10,606 nucleotides of DNA from Neisseriaceae bacterium (GTDB taxonomy: Bacteria; Pseudomonadota; Gammaproteobacteria; Burkholderiales; Neisseriaceae), in assembly GCA_017518785.1 (NCBI GenBank), contig JAFWUA010000030.1, positions 1 to 10,606 on the forward strand, read 5' to 3'. Below, in pieces: positions 1 to 7,364 of the stretch (position 1 is its first letter; the number at the start of each line of letters is the position of its first letter). A program made the translations under genes and the position numbers. A model generated the notes under the pieces. The model saw nothing but the letters and a program-made list of their open reading frames with translations, was not told where the DNA came from and made no database searches.

Positions 1-524
1 GGACAATGACAAATGAGAAAGATGAAAATGGCAAGTTACTTTCCGATGATTTACGACTACCTCCGTTCGGTTCGTGGTTAAGGAAAACCAGCCTTGATGA
101 ATTGCCGGAGTTATTTAATATTTTCAAAGGAGATATGAGTCTGATAGGTCCTAGACCACAACTTGTGCGAGATATGGTATTTATGAATGAACAACAACGC
201 ATGAGACACACGGCAAAACCTGGATTGAGTGGCTTGGCACAGGTTAGGGGACGTAATGCAATTACTTGGACAGAAAAGTTAGAATGGGATCTGAAATATA
301 TAGAAGATGTAACATTTTGGGGGGACGTAAAAATTATATTAGATACCATTAAGGTTGCACTTATAAAACAAGATGGAATCACAGACGGAGAACATGCTAC
401 GGCACTTGATTATGGCGATACTTTGCTACAAGATGGGAAAATAAGTAAATCACAGTATGATACCCTTCAATTATATGCTTCTGATTTAATTAATGAATTT
501 GAAAATAAAAAAAAATATACGTAA
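1..524 (+). CDS. Undecaprenyl-phosphate phosphoglycosyl transferase (bacterial sugar transferase family), 5'-truncated
   Basis: This membrane enzyme of the monotopic phosphoglycosyl transferase family (PglC/WcaJ-like) moves a sugar-1-phosphate from a UDP-sugar to undecaprenyl phosphate, the first step of a surface glycan repeat unit. The gene begins before the window: bases 1-8 read in frame as (R)TM, the family's FRTM motif, so the ATG at position 6 is internal and the N-terminal membrane helix is missing. Visible landmarks are the catalytic Asp-Glu pair in LDELPEL (96-101), SLIGPRP, and KPGLSGLAQVRGR from 216. The C-terminus runs about 45 residues past the usual WGDVKII helix with a polar, acidic tail that I do not recognise. 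The exact sugar cannot be told. A glycosyltransferase starts 25 bp downstream, consistent with a polysaccharide operon. The family call is firm. Confidence 0.93.
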   Translation, partial: TMTNEKDENGKLLSDDLRLPPFGSWLRKTSLDELPELFNIFKGDMSLIGPRPQLVRDMVFMNEQQRMRHTAKPGLSGLAQVRGRNAITWTEKLEWDLKYIEDVTFWGDVKIILDTIKVALIKQDGITDGEHATALDYGDTLLQDGKISKSQYDTLQLYASDLINEFENKKKYT

Positions 525-549
525 TGATTAAAATTAATGGAGATTTAAA

Positions 550-1329
550 ATGATAGAAGGATTAGTGTCCATTATTATGCCGTCTTGGAATACAGCGAAA
601 TTTATAGCTGAATCTATTCAGTGTGTAATAGACCAGACATACCAAAATTGGGAACTTATCATAGTGGACGATTGTTCAACTGATAATACAGATGAAGTAG
701 TAACTCCTTTTCTTGCTGATAAAAGAGTAAAGTATTTCCATAACGAAAAAAATAGTGGTGCAGCGTTGACAAGAAATAAGGCTATGAGAGAAGCACAAGG
801 TGAGTGGATTGCTTTTCTCGATTCCGATGACTTGTGGAAACCTGAAAAGTTAGAAAAACAAATTAACTTCATGAAAAATAATGGTTATGTATTATCGTAT
901 ACAGAATATGAAAAGATAGATGAAGATGGAAAACTGCTAAATATCTATGTTTCTGGACCAAAAATTGTAGATAAACAGAAGATGTACAGATATGATTATA
1001 TTGGTCATTTAACTATGATGTATAGTGCCAAGCATTTTGGTTTAATACAAATTAAAGACATTAAGAAGAACAACGATTATGCGATTCAACTTCAACTATG
1101 TAAAAAGCCTAATATGAAAGCACATTTATTGCAGGAGAGTCTTGCAAAATACAGAGTAAGAAAGAATAGTATTAGTCATGACAAGTTGAGTAGAAAATTG
1201 AAAAGCCACTATGATTTATTTCATGTATGTGATGAAAAGTCAGTAGTTGTTGCATTATGGTATGCTTGCTGGAATATGTGGTTTGGATTGCTGAAAAAGA
1301 AAAAATATGAAACCAGGATTATAAGTTAA
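550..1329 (+). CDS. Family 2 glycosyltransferase (GT-A fold)
   Basis: A 259-residue cytoplasmic or membrane-associated glycosyltransferase that probably adds a sugar to the lipid-linked glycan started by the upstream enzyme. The GT-A nucleotide-binding half is clear: VSIIMPSWN at residues 6-14, the IIVDDCSTDNT strand with Asp40-Asp41, NSGAALTRNKAM, and the metal-binding DSDD at residues 91-94 followed by LW. The C-terminal half is lysine-rich and less conserved; it ends in an aromatic stretch (WYACWNMWFGLLKKKK) typical of small capsule and LPS transferases. The ATG is supported by GGAG at 539-542, seven bases upstream. Length is normal for a single-domain GT2. Donor and acceptor cannot be read from the sequence. 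The 75-bp gap downstream is very AT-rich with no clear hairpin. Confidence 0.92.
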   Translation: MIEGLVSIIMPSWNTAKFIAESIQCVIDQTYQNWELIIVDDCSTDNTDEVVTPFLADKRVKYFHNEKNSGAALTRNKAMREAQGEWIAFLDSDDLWKPEKLEKQINFMKNNGYVLSYTEYEKIDEDGKLLNIYVSGPKIVDKQKMYRYDYIGHLTMMYSAKHFGLIQIKDIKKNNDYAIQLQLCKKPNMKAHLLQESLAKYRVRKNSISHDKLSRKLKSHYDLFHVCDEKSVVVALWYACWNMWFGLLKKKKYETRIIS

Positions 1330-1404
1330 TGATGGGAATCGTTTTTTATTAATTTTTTCATTTAAATAATTGTTCTAAATTATATTAAAAAGGATAAAAA
1401 GCAC

Positions 1405-2628
1405 ATGAAGATTACAGTTGCCGGAGTAGGATACGTTGGATTGAGTCTTGCAGTTTTGCTTGCTCAAAAACATGAAGTAACCGCCATTACCACCACCGAG
1501 TATAAGGCGGAAAAACTCAATAAGTTCATCAGTCCAATTCAAGATGACGAGATTGAGAGGTTTTTTAAGGAAGCAAGAGAAGGGCAAAGAACTTTGAATC
1601 TTCATACCACCACGGATAAAAAAGCAGCTTATGAGTCTGCACAGTTAGTTATCATTGCTACACCTACTAACTACGATGATGAAAATCACTTTTTTGATAC
1701 ATCTGCCGTAGAAGATGCTATCGAGTGGGTGCTCAAAGTGAATCCAAATGTGTTGATGGTTATTAAATCCACTATTCCTGTTGGATACACTGATTCTATT
1801 TTAGAAAAATACGGCGTAGATAATATTATTTTCAGTCCAGAATTTTTAAGAGAATCAAAAGCGTTATATGATAATTTGCATCCGAGTCGTATTGTCGTAG
1901 GTGCTTATGATAATCGTATTGCAGATGCCAAGATGTTTGCAGATATTATGTTGGAAGGAGCAAGAATAGAAGAAAAAAGAGCAGGACATTCTGAACAAAA
2001 TATTCCAGTACTAATTGTAAATCCCACAGAAGCAGAGGCTATCAAATTATTTGCTAACACTTACCTTGCAGTTCGTGTTTCATATTTTAATGAATTAGAT
2101 ACATATGCTCAAAGTAAAGGGCTTAATACACAGATGATAATCGATGGTGTATGTATGGATCCTCGCATTGGAGATCACTACAATAATCCATCATTTGGTT
2201 ATGGAGGATACTGCCTTCCAAAAGATACCAAACAGCTGCTTGCCAATTACAAAAATGTTCCACAAACTATGATTGAAGCAGTTGTTAAGTCCAATGCGGT
2301 AAGAAAGGATTTTATTGCAAATCAAATTATTGCCAAGAATCCCCAAACGGTAGGAGTGTATAGACTTACTATGAAATCCAATTCCGATAACTTCCGGGCA
2401 TCTGCGATACAAGGAGTTATACAACGCATCAAAGATAAAGATATTCAGATTATTATTTATGAACCTACTTTGGAAGATGGTACAGAATTTTTACAATCGA
2501 AAGTAGTTAATGATTTGGATAAATTCAAATTACAAAGTGATGTAATTTTAGCTAATCGTTTTGATGAAGACGTACTTGGTGATGTAAAAGATAAGGTTTA
2601 TACACGTGATTTGTTTTGTAGAGATTAA
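1405..2628 (+). CDS. ugd: UDP-glucose 6-dehydrogenase (HasB-like short form)
   Basis: Oxidises UDP-glucose twice with NAD+ to UDP-glucuronate, a precursor for acidic capsule or exopolysaccharide. The 407 residues align along their length, from memory, with streptococcal HasB: GVGYVG at 7-12 (Rossmann loop), KSTIPVG, FSPEFLRESKALYDNLHPSR with Glu146, KLFANTYLA with Lys214 and Asn218, and the active-site FGYGGYCLPKDTKQL with catalytic Cys270 and Asp274. A small insertion near residues 185-200 explains the extra length. One residue is unusual: the Asp that ends the second beta strand and normally holds the NAD ribose (Asp29 in HasB) is Thr here, in VTAITTTEYK. Start ATG follows an AGGA about a dozen bases upstream. 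The gene sits with glycan genes and lacks the 12-mer found downstream. Confidence 0.95.
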   Translation: MKITVAGVGYVGLSLAVLLAQKHEVTAITTTEYKAEKLNKFISPIQDDEIERFFKEAREGQRTLNLHTTTDKKAAYESAQLVIIATPTNYDDENHFFDTSAVEDAIEWVLKVNPNVLMVIKSTIPVGYTDSILEKYGVDNIIFSPEFLRESKALYDNLHPSRIVVGAYDNRIADAKMFADIMLEGARIEEKRAGHSEQNIPVLIVNPTEAEAIKLFANTYLAVRVSYFNELDTYAQSKGLNTQMIIDGVCMDPRIGDHYNNPSFGYGGYCLPKDTKQLLANYKNVPQTMIEAVVKSNAVRKDFIANQIIAKNPQTVGVYRLTMKSNSDNFRASAIQGVIQRIKDKDIQIIIYEPTLEDGTEFLQSKVVNDLDKFKLQSDVILANRFDEDVLGDVKDKVYTRDLFCRD

Positions 2629-2680
2629 ACGTTAGTTTTACATCACAAAGATAAATACTGTCTAATTTAGAGATAATACG

Positions 2681-3376
2681 ATGCAAGCAATGATTTTAGC
2701 AGCTGGTCGGGGGGAGAGATTGCGACCACTTACCGATGTTTGTCCCAAACCATTACTATCATTAGGCAATAACGAAACTTTAATTTCTCGTACTTTGCGT
2801 CTTTTGTCTAATGCAGGAGTGCAAGATGTGGTGATTAATATAGCATGGTTAGGAGAGCAAATCGAACAAGCATTGGGCGATGGTAAAAAATTTGGAGTAC
2901 AAATTCATTATTCGCCAGAATTTTCCGGCAGTCTTGAAACTGCTGGTGGAATTGCTAATGCATTGCCGTTATTGGGAAATAAACCATTTATTGTAGTTAA
3001 TGGCGATATTTTGACGGATATTGATTTTTCTTGTGTATGTGAAACTGCTAACCAATTGACTTCCAAACAAAATGCGTGTTTATGGTTAGTTGATAATCCA
3101 GTCCATAATATGCAAGGAGATTTTGGTATTGATAATGGGTATTTATCATTAGATGTTGAGCCGTTGTACACATTTAGTGGTATTAGTGCGTATCACCCAG
3201 ATTTTTTTGCAAGTGTTGTAAGAGGGGAGAGGATGCCACTTCTACCCCTGTTGCGTGAAGGTGCAAAAAATCATACGATATTAGCATGCCATCTTACTTC
3301 TAATTGGCTTGATGTTGGTACAGTTGCACGTTGGGAAATGGCACGTGAATTTATTGCACGAGGGATAATTATTTAA
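2681..3376 (+). CDS. murU: N-acetylmuramate alpha-1-phosphate uridylyltransferase (MurU)
   Basis: Couples UTP with MurNAc-1-phosphate to make UDP-MurNAc in the cell-wall recycling bypass that avoids MurA. The 231-residue length matches MurU, shorter than glucose-1-phosphate uridylyltransferases. Visible are the nucleotidyltransferase signature MILAAGRGERLRPLT..CPKP (residues 4-24), AWLGEQIEQALGDGKKFG, YSPE..LETAGGI, VVNGD with metal-binding Asp109, LVDNP, FSGIS and the C-terminal NWLDVGT; this order follows Pseudomonas MurU closely. The partner kinase AmgK, usually adjacent, is not in the window; the upstream neighbour is ugd. A second ATG lies two codons in. The ribosome site is weak (AGAG near 2669). 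A partial copy of the uptake-like word lies at 2923-2931. A role for another sugar phosphate is possible but less likely. Confidence 0.85.
   Translation: MQAMILAAGRGERLRPLTDVCPKPLLSLGNNETLISRTLRLLSNAGVQDVVINIAWLGEQIEQALGDGKKFGVQIHYSPEFSGSLETAGGIANALPLLGNKPFIVVNGDILTDIDFSCVCETANQLTSKQNACLWLVDNPVHNMQGDFGIDNGYLSLDVEPLYTFSGISAYHPDFFASVVRGERMPLLPLLREGAKNHTILACHLTSNWLDVGTVARWEMAREFIARGIII
2923..2934 (-). repeat. Partial copy of the uptake-like 12-mer (11/12)
   Basis: On the minus strand this reads AGACTGCCGGAA, one mismatch from AGTCTGCCGGAA, with the 9-base core CTGCCGGAA intact. It lies inside murU and encodes Phe-Ser-Gly-Ser on the plus strand. Confidence 0.5.
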
Positions 3377-3459
3377 AAATAGTTTTCGGACTTTTGTAAG
3401 TTTAGCGGTATACTTACGAATCTTTCAAATATTCAAGAATAAATTGGTTAATATGTCAT

Positions 3460-5016
3460 ATGAAGAAGACGTTAATTCTTACAGTTACATTTATTTTTTT
3501 ATGTATTGCTACTTATATTGTTAGCTCCTATTATTTTGGTTTGCGTGCTGAACAAACATTGTCAGCACGACGTGATGTAATTTCTAATACTTCTGGTTTA
3601 ACTGTCGAGAAATATAATTACAATAGAAGTTTATTCTCATCGGAAGAGGAAATCACTATACGTTTATTGCCACAACTTGCAGACAAAATAGGAGATAGTC
3701 TGCCGGAACAATTACGTACATTGTTAAAAGATCCAATCATTGTCAAAAGCCATGTCAAACACGGACCTTGGATTGGAAATCGGGTTGGGATAGCAAAGGT
3801 TAACAGTGAATTTATTTTTACCGATGCACAAAAAAGGACATTAAAACAGTTTTTTGATGATGATATGCCGGTTAGTTTGACTGATACCATTTCTTTATCA
3901 GGTTCCGGCAGACTGTATTTGAAAGTTTTGAACTTTGAATATAAAGAACTTTCTGGAATAGAAATTAAATGGGGTGGTTTAAATATCAATACCCAATACA
4001 AACCGTTATATTCTCAATATGAGAGCCATATTACTGCTCCATCATTAGAAATAATCTTGGCAGATCAAGGTGATATTTCCTTGAAAAAGTTTGATTATTT
4101 AACTCATACTGCACGTGTTAGTCCAATCCATACTGGTGATAGTACTTTATCTTTGGAAAAATTTGAACTTAATTGGAATCAGCAAACCAAATATCGGATT
4201 CGTCTGAATGATTTGGTCAATATGTTGGGAAATTTACAAGTTGGTGGTTTTATCAATCCATCAGTTGAACTACCTCCTACGCATATTTCGATTGACCATT
4301 TTATGCTTAACACTTCTTTGGAGTTAGACAACGAATTTGTTGATGCACAAGGAAAAATTGGTTTTGATAAAATGGTTTATGCAGAAGAGACATACGGTCC
4401 TATGGTAATTGATGTTAGTGCCGAGCATTTACATGCAGGTTCACTCAAAGCGGTGCGGGATAAACTATCCAATATCACCATTGATCCTGATAAGGAAGAA
4501 TGGCGTGAACAAGTAATTGCAATAGCTCATAAAGAAGGTTTGCCACTATTTGCTAATGACCCTAAATTTTCATTGCGTACATTCAATTTTAATATGCCAA
4601 GTGGCAAGATTAGCCTTGATGGATTTTTTTCCTTGAATGACATTAAGGAGAGAGATTTGGACGATGTAAATCTCTTGGTACCAAAAATTAATGCTGAATT
4701 TCAATATTCCATACCAATGAAAGTGGTGGAGGATTTAGCACAATCGCAGGTTAGTACTCTTTTTGCGGTAGATGAGAATAACAATAACCAACATCTCGAT
4801 GAAATTCGTGAAACCATACAAATTATGACCAATAATGTTATAGATAATTTGGTTGAGCAAGGGTATCTAAAACGCAATAACAATGTTTTATCTGGAACTT
4901 TGTCTTTGAAAGATGGTAGCTTGGCTATGAATGGTATGCTTGTTGATTTGAACAATGAGCAAGACGATGATAATGAGGAAGATTTTGAAGAAGACGTTGA
5001 GGAAAAAGAAGAGTGA
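3460..5016 (+). CDS. DUF945 (YdgA-like) family protein, membrane-anchored
   Basis: A 518-residue protein of the YdgA/DUF945 family, which is common in gamma- and betaproteobacteria and has no firmly known function. It opens with KK and a hydrophobic segment (about residues 4-26, ILTVTFIFLCIATYIVSSYYF), an uncleaved anchor or signal peptide, so the bulk should lie in the periplasm. Family-like features include EQTL near residue 30, YNRSLFSSEE, HGPW at about 101-104, and repeated beta-rich LSGSGRL / LDGFFSL / LSGTLSL segments towards the end. The last 20 residues are almost all Asp, Glu and Asn, an acidic tail I do not associate with the family. It carries two perfect copies of the 12-mer, on opposite strands. 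The start has no good ribosome site. ThiD begins 44 bp downstream. Confidence 0.8.
   Translation: MKKTLILTVTFIFLCIATYIVSSYYFGLRAEQTLSARRDVISNTSGLTVEKYNYNRSLFSSEEEITIRLLPQLADKIGDSLPEQLRTLLKDPIIVKSHVKHGPWIGNRVGIAKVNSEFIFTDAQKRTLKQFFDDDMPVSLTDTISLSGSGRLYLKVLNFEYKELSGIEIKWGGLNINTQYKPLYSQYESHITAPSLEIILADQGDISLKKFDYLTHTARVSPIHTGDSTLSLEKFELNWNQQTKYRIRLNDLVNMLGNLQVGGFINPSVELPPTHISIDHFMLNTSLELDNEFVDAQGKIGFDKMVYAEETYGPMVIDVSAEHLHAGSLKAVRDKLSNITIDPDKEEWREQVIAIAHKEGLPLFANDPKFSLRTFNFNMPSGKISLDGFFSLNDIKERDLDDVNLLVPKINAEFQYSIPMKVVEDLAQSQVSTLFAVDENNNNQHLDEIRETIQIMTNNVIDNLVEQGYLKRNNNVLSGTLSLKDGSLAMNGMLVDLNNEQDDDNEEDFEEDVEEKEE
3697..3708 (+). repeat. Uptake-like 12-mer AGTCTGCCGGAA, perfect copy
   Basis: Perfect copy within the DUF945 gene, in frame as Ser-Leu-Pro-Glu. 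Its GC-rich codons CTG CCG stand out against the AT-rich codon use around it. Confidence 0.85.
3903..3914 (-). repeat. Uptake-like 12-mer, perfect copy on minus strand
   Basis: TTCCGGCAGACT on the plus strand, inside the DUF945 gene, 206 bp from the previous copy and in the opposite orientation and a different reading phase. The shared feature is therefore the DNA word, not the peptide. Confidence 0.85.
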
Positions 5017-5047
5017 TTACACATCATCTGTTTTAACATTCAAAATG

Positions 5048-5053
5048 AAAGGA
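5048..5053 (+). promoter_or_regulatory. Ribosome binding site deciding the GTG start of thiD
   Basis: AAAGGA sits seven bases before the GTG at 5061. No in-frame ATG lies near it, and the residues that follow lead directly into the conserved N-terminal strand of ThiD, so this site fixes the non-ATG start. Confidence 0.7.
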
Positions 5054-5060
5054 TAAAAAC

Positions 5061-5906
5061 GTGAGTGTTCTTAATTCTAATCCCAAAGTTTTAACAATTG
5101 CAGGTTCTGACTCTTCTGCTGGTGCCGGTGTGCAGGCTGATTTAAAGACTATAAGTGCATTAGGTGGTTATGGTTGCTGTGCTATTACTGCGGTTACAGT
5201 GCAAAATACACAAGGAGTACGTTCCTTAAATCCTGTTGATGCAGATATTATTGCTGCACAATGTGAAGCTGTTTTTGATGATATTGGCATTTGTTCAGTA
5301 AAAATCGGAATGCTTCCGAATATAGAAGCTATTGATGCTGTGATTAATATCTTAAAAAAATATCAGCCAGCATGTGTAGTGTGGGATCCTGTGATGGTTG
5401 CTACTTCTGGTGATGCTTTGGTTGAATGCGATGTTACTAATAAATTAATCAATGAGTTACTTCCTATTACAAATATTGTTACTCCAAATTTACATGAACT
5501 TTGCCAATTATCTATGGCTGATGAAGTTGCTATGTCCGATGCACAAATAGAAGAACAAAGTCGCATTTTACTTGATAAAGGTGCACGTTACGTATTGGCG
5601 AAAGGAGGGCATGGCGTTGGAAAAGATGCAACTGATTGGTTATTTACCAATGAAATATCAGAAAAATATATCAAACCTCGCATTAAAACTAACAATACTC
5701 ATGGAACTGGTTGTACATTATCATCTGCAATTGCATGTTTGCGTCCGCAATTGCCTAATATGCAAGAAGCGGTGTTAGCTGCAAAAAATTATGTACAAAT
5801 TGCAATTGCAGAAGCTGTTGATTGGCAGCTTGGCAAAGGACATGGTCCGATTGACCATTTTCACAGCGGTAGGGCATATCGTTTTTCAGGGGTGGCAAAA
5901 ATATAA
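5061..5906 (+). CDS. thiD: Hydroxymethylpyrimidine/phosphomethylpyrimidine kinase
   Basis: Cytoplasmic ribokinase-fold enzyme that phosphorylates HMP and then HMP-phosphate to HMP diphosphate for thiamine synthesis. The 281 residues are slightly longer than E. coli ThiD. Motifs in order: LTIAGSDSSAGAGVQADLKT (11-30, substrate site), GYGCCAITAVTVQNTQGV, VKIGML, VVWDPVMVATSGDALV, ITNIVTPNLHEL, LAKGGHG, and the anion-hole/catalytic NTHGTGCTLSSAIA with Cys218. The start is GTG with a good ribosome site. ubiG follows after 15 bp with its own strong Shine-Dalgarno, so the two are probably cotranscribed, although they serve different cofactor pathways. No TPP riboswitch is visible in the 44-bp leader. 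No other thi gene is in the window. Confidence 0.95.
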   Translation: MSVLNSNPKVLTIAGSDSSAGAGVQADLKTISALGGYGCCAITAVTVQNTQGVRSLNPVDADIIAAQCEAVFDDIGICSVKIGMLPNIEAIDAVINILKKYQPACVVWDPVMVATSGDALVECDVTNKLINELLPITNIVTPNLHELCQLSMADEVAMSDAQIEEQSRILLDKGARYVLAKGGHGVGKDATDWLFTNEISEKYIKPRIKTNNTHGTGCTLSSAIACLRPQLPNMQEAVLAAKNYVQIAIAEAVDWQLGKGHGPIDHFHSGRAYRFSGVAKI

Positions 5907-5921
5907 TCAAAGGGATTTTAT

Positions 5922-6647
5922 ATGAGTGAACAATCGTCAAATAGCAACGTTGATACAGCAGAAATTGAAAAATTTAGTCGTTTTGAAGAAGATTGGTGGA
6001 ATCCAAACGGAGAACTCAAAACCCTGCATGATATTAATCCAATTCGTTTAGATTTTATCTGCATACATGACGAGATTGAAGATAAGCGAGTAGTTGATGT
6101 AGGTTGTGGTGGAGGAATCTTGACCGAAGCCTTATCGCGAGCTGGTGCACAAGTAACAGGTATCGATATGGCAGAGCGTTCACTTGAAATTGCACGTAAT
6201 CATGCCCAGATTAGCGGACTTAACATTGATTATCTTCAAATTTCAGCAGAAGAATTATCAAATAGTCTGCCGGAAACATTTGATAGCGTAATATGTATGG
6301 AAATGTTAGAGCATGTCCCAGATCCGCAGTTGATTATTAATGCATGTGCACGTTTGGTAAAACCAAATGGTAAAGTATTTTTTTCTACATTAAATCGTAA
6401 CGCTAAATCTTATTTACATGCTATTGTTGCGGCAGAATACATTTTGAAGATGTTGCCACGTGGAACACATAATTTTAACAAATTCATAACTCCTGCTGAA
6501 TTATCGCGTATGGCAAGAATATCGGGATTAACTCCAATTGCATTTGGCGGTATGAAATATCGACCATTATGGCGTAATTATGTTTTATGTGATAGTACAG
6601 ATGTTAATTATTTGGCATGTTTTACCAAAGAAATTACAAACAAATAA
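5922..6647 (+). CDS. ubiG: Ubiquinone biosynthesis O-methyltransferase UbiG
   Basis: SAM-dependent methyltransferase that carries out both O-methylations of the ubiquinone ring, acting at the inner membrane surface. The 241-residue length is typical. Visible are EIEKFSRFEEDWWNPNGELKTLH..NPIR near the N-terminus (the UbiG hallmark), the SAM-binding VVDVGCGGGILTEAL with Asp59 to Gly65, VTGIDMAERSLEIA with the acidic residue that binds ribose, VICMEMLEHVPDP, and FFSTLNRNAKSYLHAIVAAEYIL..LPRGTHNFNKFI, the membrane-associating stretch. AAAGGGA at 5909-5915 supports the ATG. A perfect copy of the 12-mer is embedded in frame (Ser-Leu-Pro-Glu) at 6264-6275, and another lies just past the stop codon. 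UbiG argues for a respiring proteobacterium. Confidence 0.96.
   Translation: MSEQSSNSNVDTAEIEKFSRFEEDWWNPNGELKTLHDINPIRLDFICIHDEIEDKRVVDVGCGGGILTEALSRAGAQVTGIDMAERSLEIARNHAQISGLNIDYLQISAEELSNSLPETFDSVICMEMLEHVPDPQLIINACARLVKPNGKVFFSTLNRNAKSYLHAIVAAEYILKMLPRGTHNFNKFITPAELSRMARISGLTPIAFGGMKYRPLWRNYVLCDSTDVNYLACFTKEITNK
6264..6275 (+). repeat. Uptake-like 12-mer, perfect copy in ubiG
   Basis: AGTCTGCCGGAA inside ubiG, read as Ser-Leu-Pro-Glu, in a variable surface part of the methyltransferase between SAM-binding motifs. Confidence 0.85.
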
Positions 6648-6650
6648 TTT

Positions 6651-6662
6651 TTCCGGCAGACT
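6651..6662 (-). repeat. Uptake-like 12-mer, perfect intergenic copy
   Basis: TTCCGGCAGACT lies 3 bases after the ubiG stop codon. It has no inverted partner nearby, so it is a lone intergenic copy and not a hairpin. Confidence 0.85.
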
Positions 6663-6710
6663 TTGTAATTAATAATTTTGGGTAAGGCAAGCTTAAAGGC
6701 TACTAATTAA

Positions 6711-7298
6711 ATGAAAAATAATTTACTTCCATTTAGTCATGTTTATCTATCATCTGCCAGTCCGCGTAGGCGTGAATTATTGGAAAAAATAGGGTTATGG
6801 GTAATTCGTCTGCCATCTGAAATTGATGAATCTGTTTATGATAATGAAAAGCCGGAAGCTTATGTTATTCGTATGGCACAAGAGAAAAATCGCAATGCAC
6901 GTTTTTTAGCAACCACTGCTATTCCAGTTATTAGTGCCGATACCGCAGTAGTAATTGACGATAAAATATTAGGCAAACCAAAAGATAAACAAGATGCCCA
7001 CTCGATGCTGAAAATGTTATCAGGAAGAACCCATAGAGTAATCAGTGCTGTATGTGTATCACTTGATAATAAAGAACAAACAAGAGTTAGTACAAGTCAT
7101 GTTACTTTTGCCGAATTATCAGATGATGAAATAGAAGCATATCTTTTATGTGGAGAATCGCAAGATAAAGCCGGTGCGTATGCTATACAAGGAATTGGTG
7201 CAACTTTTGTTACTAATCTTTCCGGTAGTTTTAGTGGAGTAATGGGATTGCCAATTTATGAAACTATTAAATTAATAAAAGAATTATCATTATCTTGA
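6711..7298 (+). CDS. Maf family nucleoside triphosphate pyrophosphatase (YhdE type, dTTP/UTP)
   Basis: Maf proteins hydrolyse non-canonical or excess NTPs to the monophosphate and pyrophosphate, and are linked to house-cleaning and control of division. The 195 residues show SSASPRRRELL (14-24, phosphate binding), DESV..NEKPEAYVIRMAQEKNRNA, SADTAVV with catalytic Asp77, LGKPKD, MLKMLSGRTHRVISAV, DKAGAYAIQGIGATFV and GSFSGVMGLPIYET. The DKAGAYxIQG and VGLP-like segments match the YhdE subfamily (dTTP/UTP) rather than YceF (7-methyl-GTP); that assignment is from family knowledge. AAAGG at 6695-6699 is a rather distant ribosome site. The gene is followed by the inverted 12-mer pair, a likely terminator, so it probably ends a transcript. 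Confidence 0.92.
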   Translation: MKNNLLPFSHVYLSSASPRRRELLEKIGLWVIRLPSEIDESVYDNEKPEAYVIRMAQEKNRNARFLATTAIPVISADTAVVIDDKILGKPKDKQDAHSMLKMLSGRTHRVISAVCVSLDNKEQTRVSTSHVTFAELSDDEIEAYLLCGESQDKAGAYAIQGIGATFVTNLSGSFSGVMGLPIYETIKLIKELSLS

Positions 7299-7313
7299 CA
7301 ACAAATATTATAT

Positions 7314-7325
7314 TTCCGGCAGACT
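7314..7325 (-). repeat. Uptake-like 12-mer, left arm of inverted pair
   Basis: TTCCGGCAGACT, 15 bases after the maf stop codon. It forms the left arm of the inverted repeat at 7313-7365. Confidence 0.88.
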
Positions 7326-7352
7326 ATTTATAATAATATGTAAATTAAGTAT

Positions 7353-7364
7353 AGTCTGCCGGAA
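7353..7364 (+). repeat. Uptake-like 12-mer, right arm of inverted pair
   Basis: AGTCTGCCGGAA, right arm of the inverted repeat at 7313-7365, followed by GGTTTTATTTT. Confidence 0.88.

Noticed and set aside
101..112. TTGCCGGAG sites at about 103 and 1428 as copies of the 12-mer
   Set aside because: They share only the GCCGGA centre and differ at several positions, so they fall within chance and codon constraint.
6..524. ATG at position 6 as the true start of the sugar transferase
   Set aside because: The bases before it continue the frame as (R)T, giving the conserved FRTM motif, so the gene extends upstream of the window.
3393..3420. Inverted repeat TTTGTAAGT / ACTTACGAA with a TATACT box between murU and the DUF945 gene
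   Set aside because: The stem is AT-rich with no T run after it, and no -35 fits the TATACT. It could be a weak terminator or promoter but is not convincing.
3618..4001. Minus-strand open frame of 127 codons inside the DUF945 gene
   Set aside because: Fully covered by the plus-strand gene and without recognisable motifs.
4701..5039. Minus-strand open frame of 112 codons over the end of the DUF945 gene
   Set aside because: It is serine-rich low-complexity translation of the complement of the acidic tail, with no start signal.
5017..5060. TPP riboswitch ahead of thiD
   Set aside because: The gap is only 44 bp, too short for the element, and shows no conserved THI-box sequence.
5572..5778. 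Plus-strand 68-codon frame inside thiD
   Set aside because: It overlaps conserved ThiD motifs in another frame and has no support of its own.
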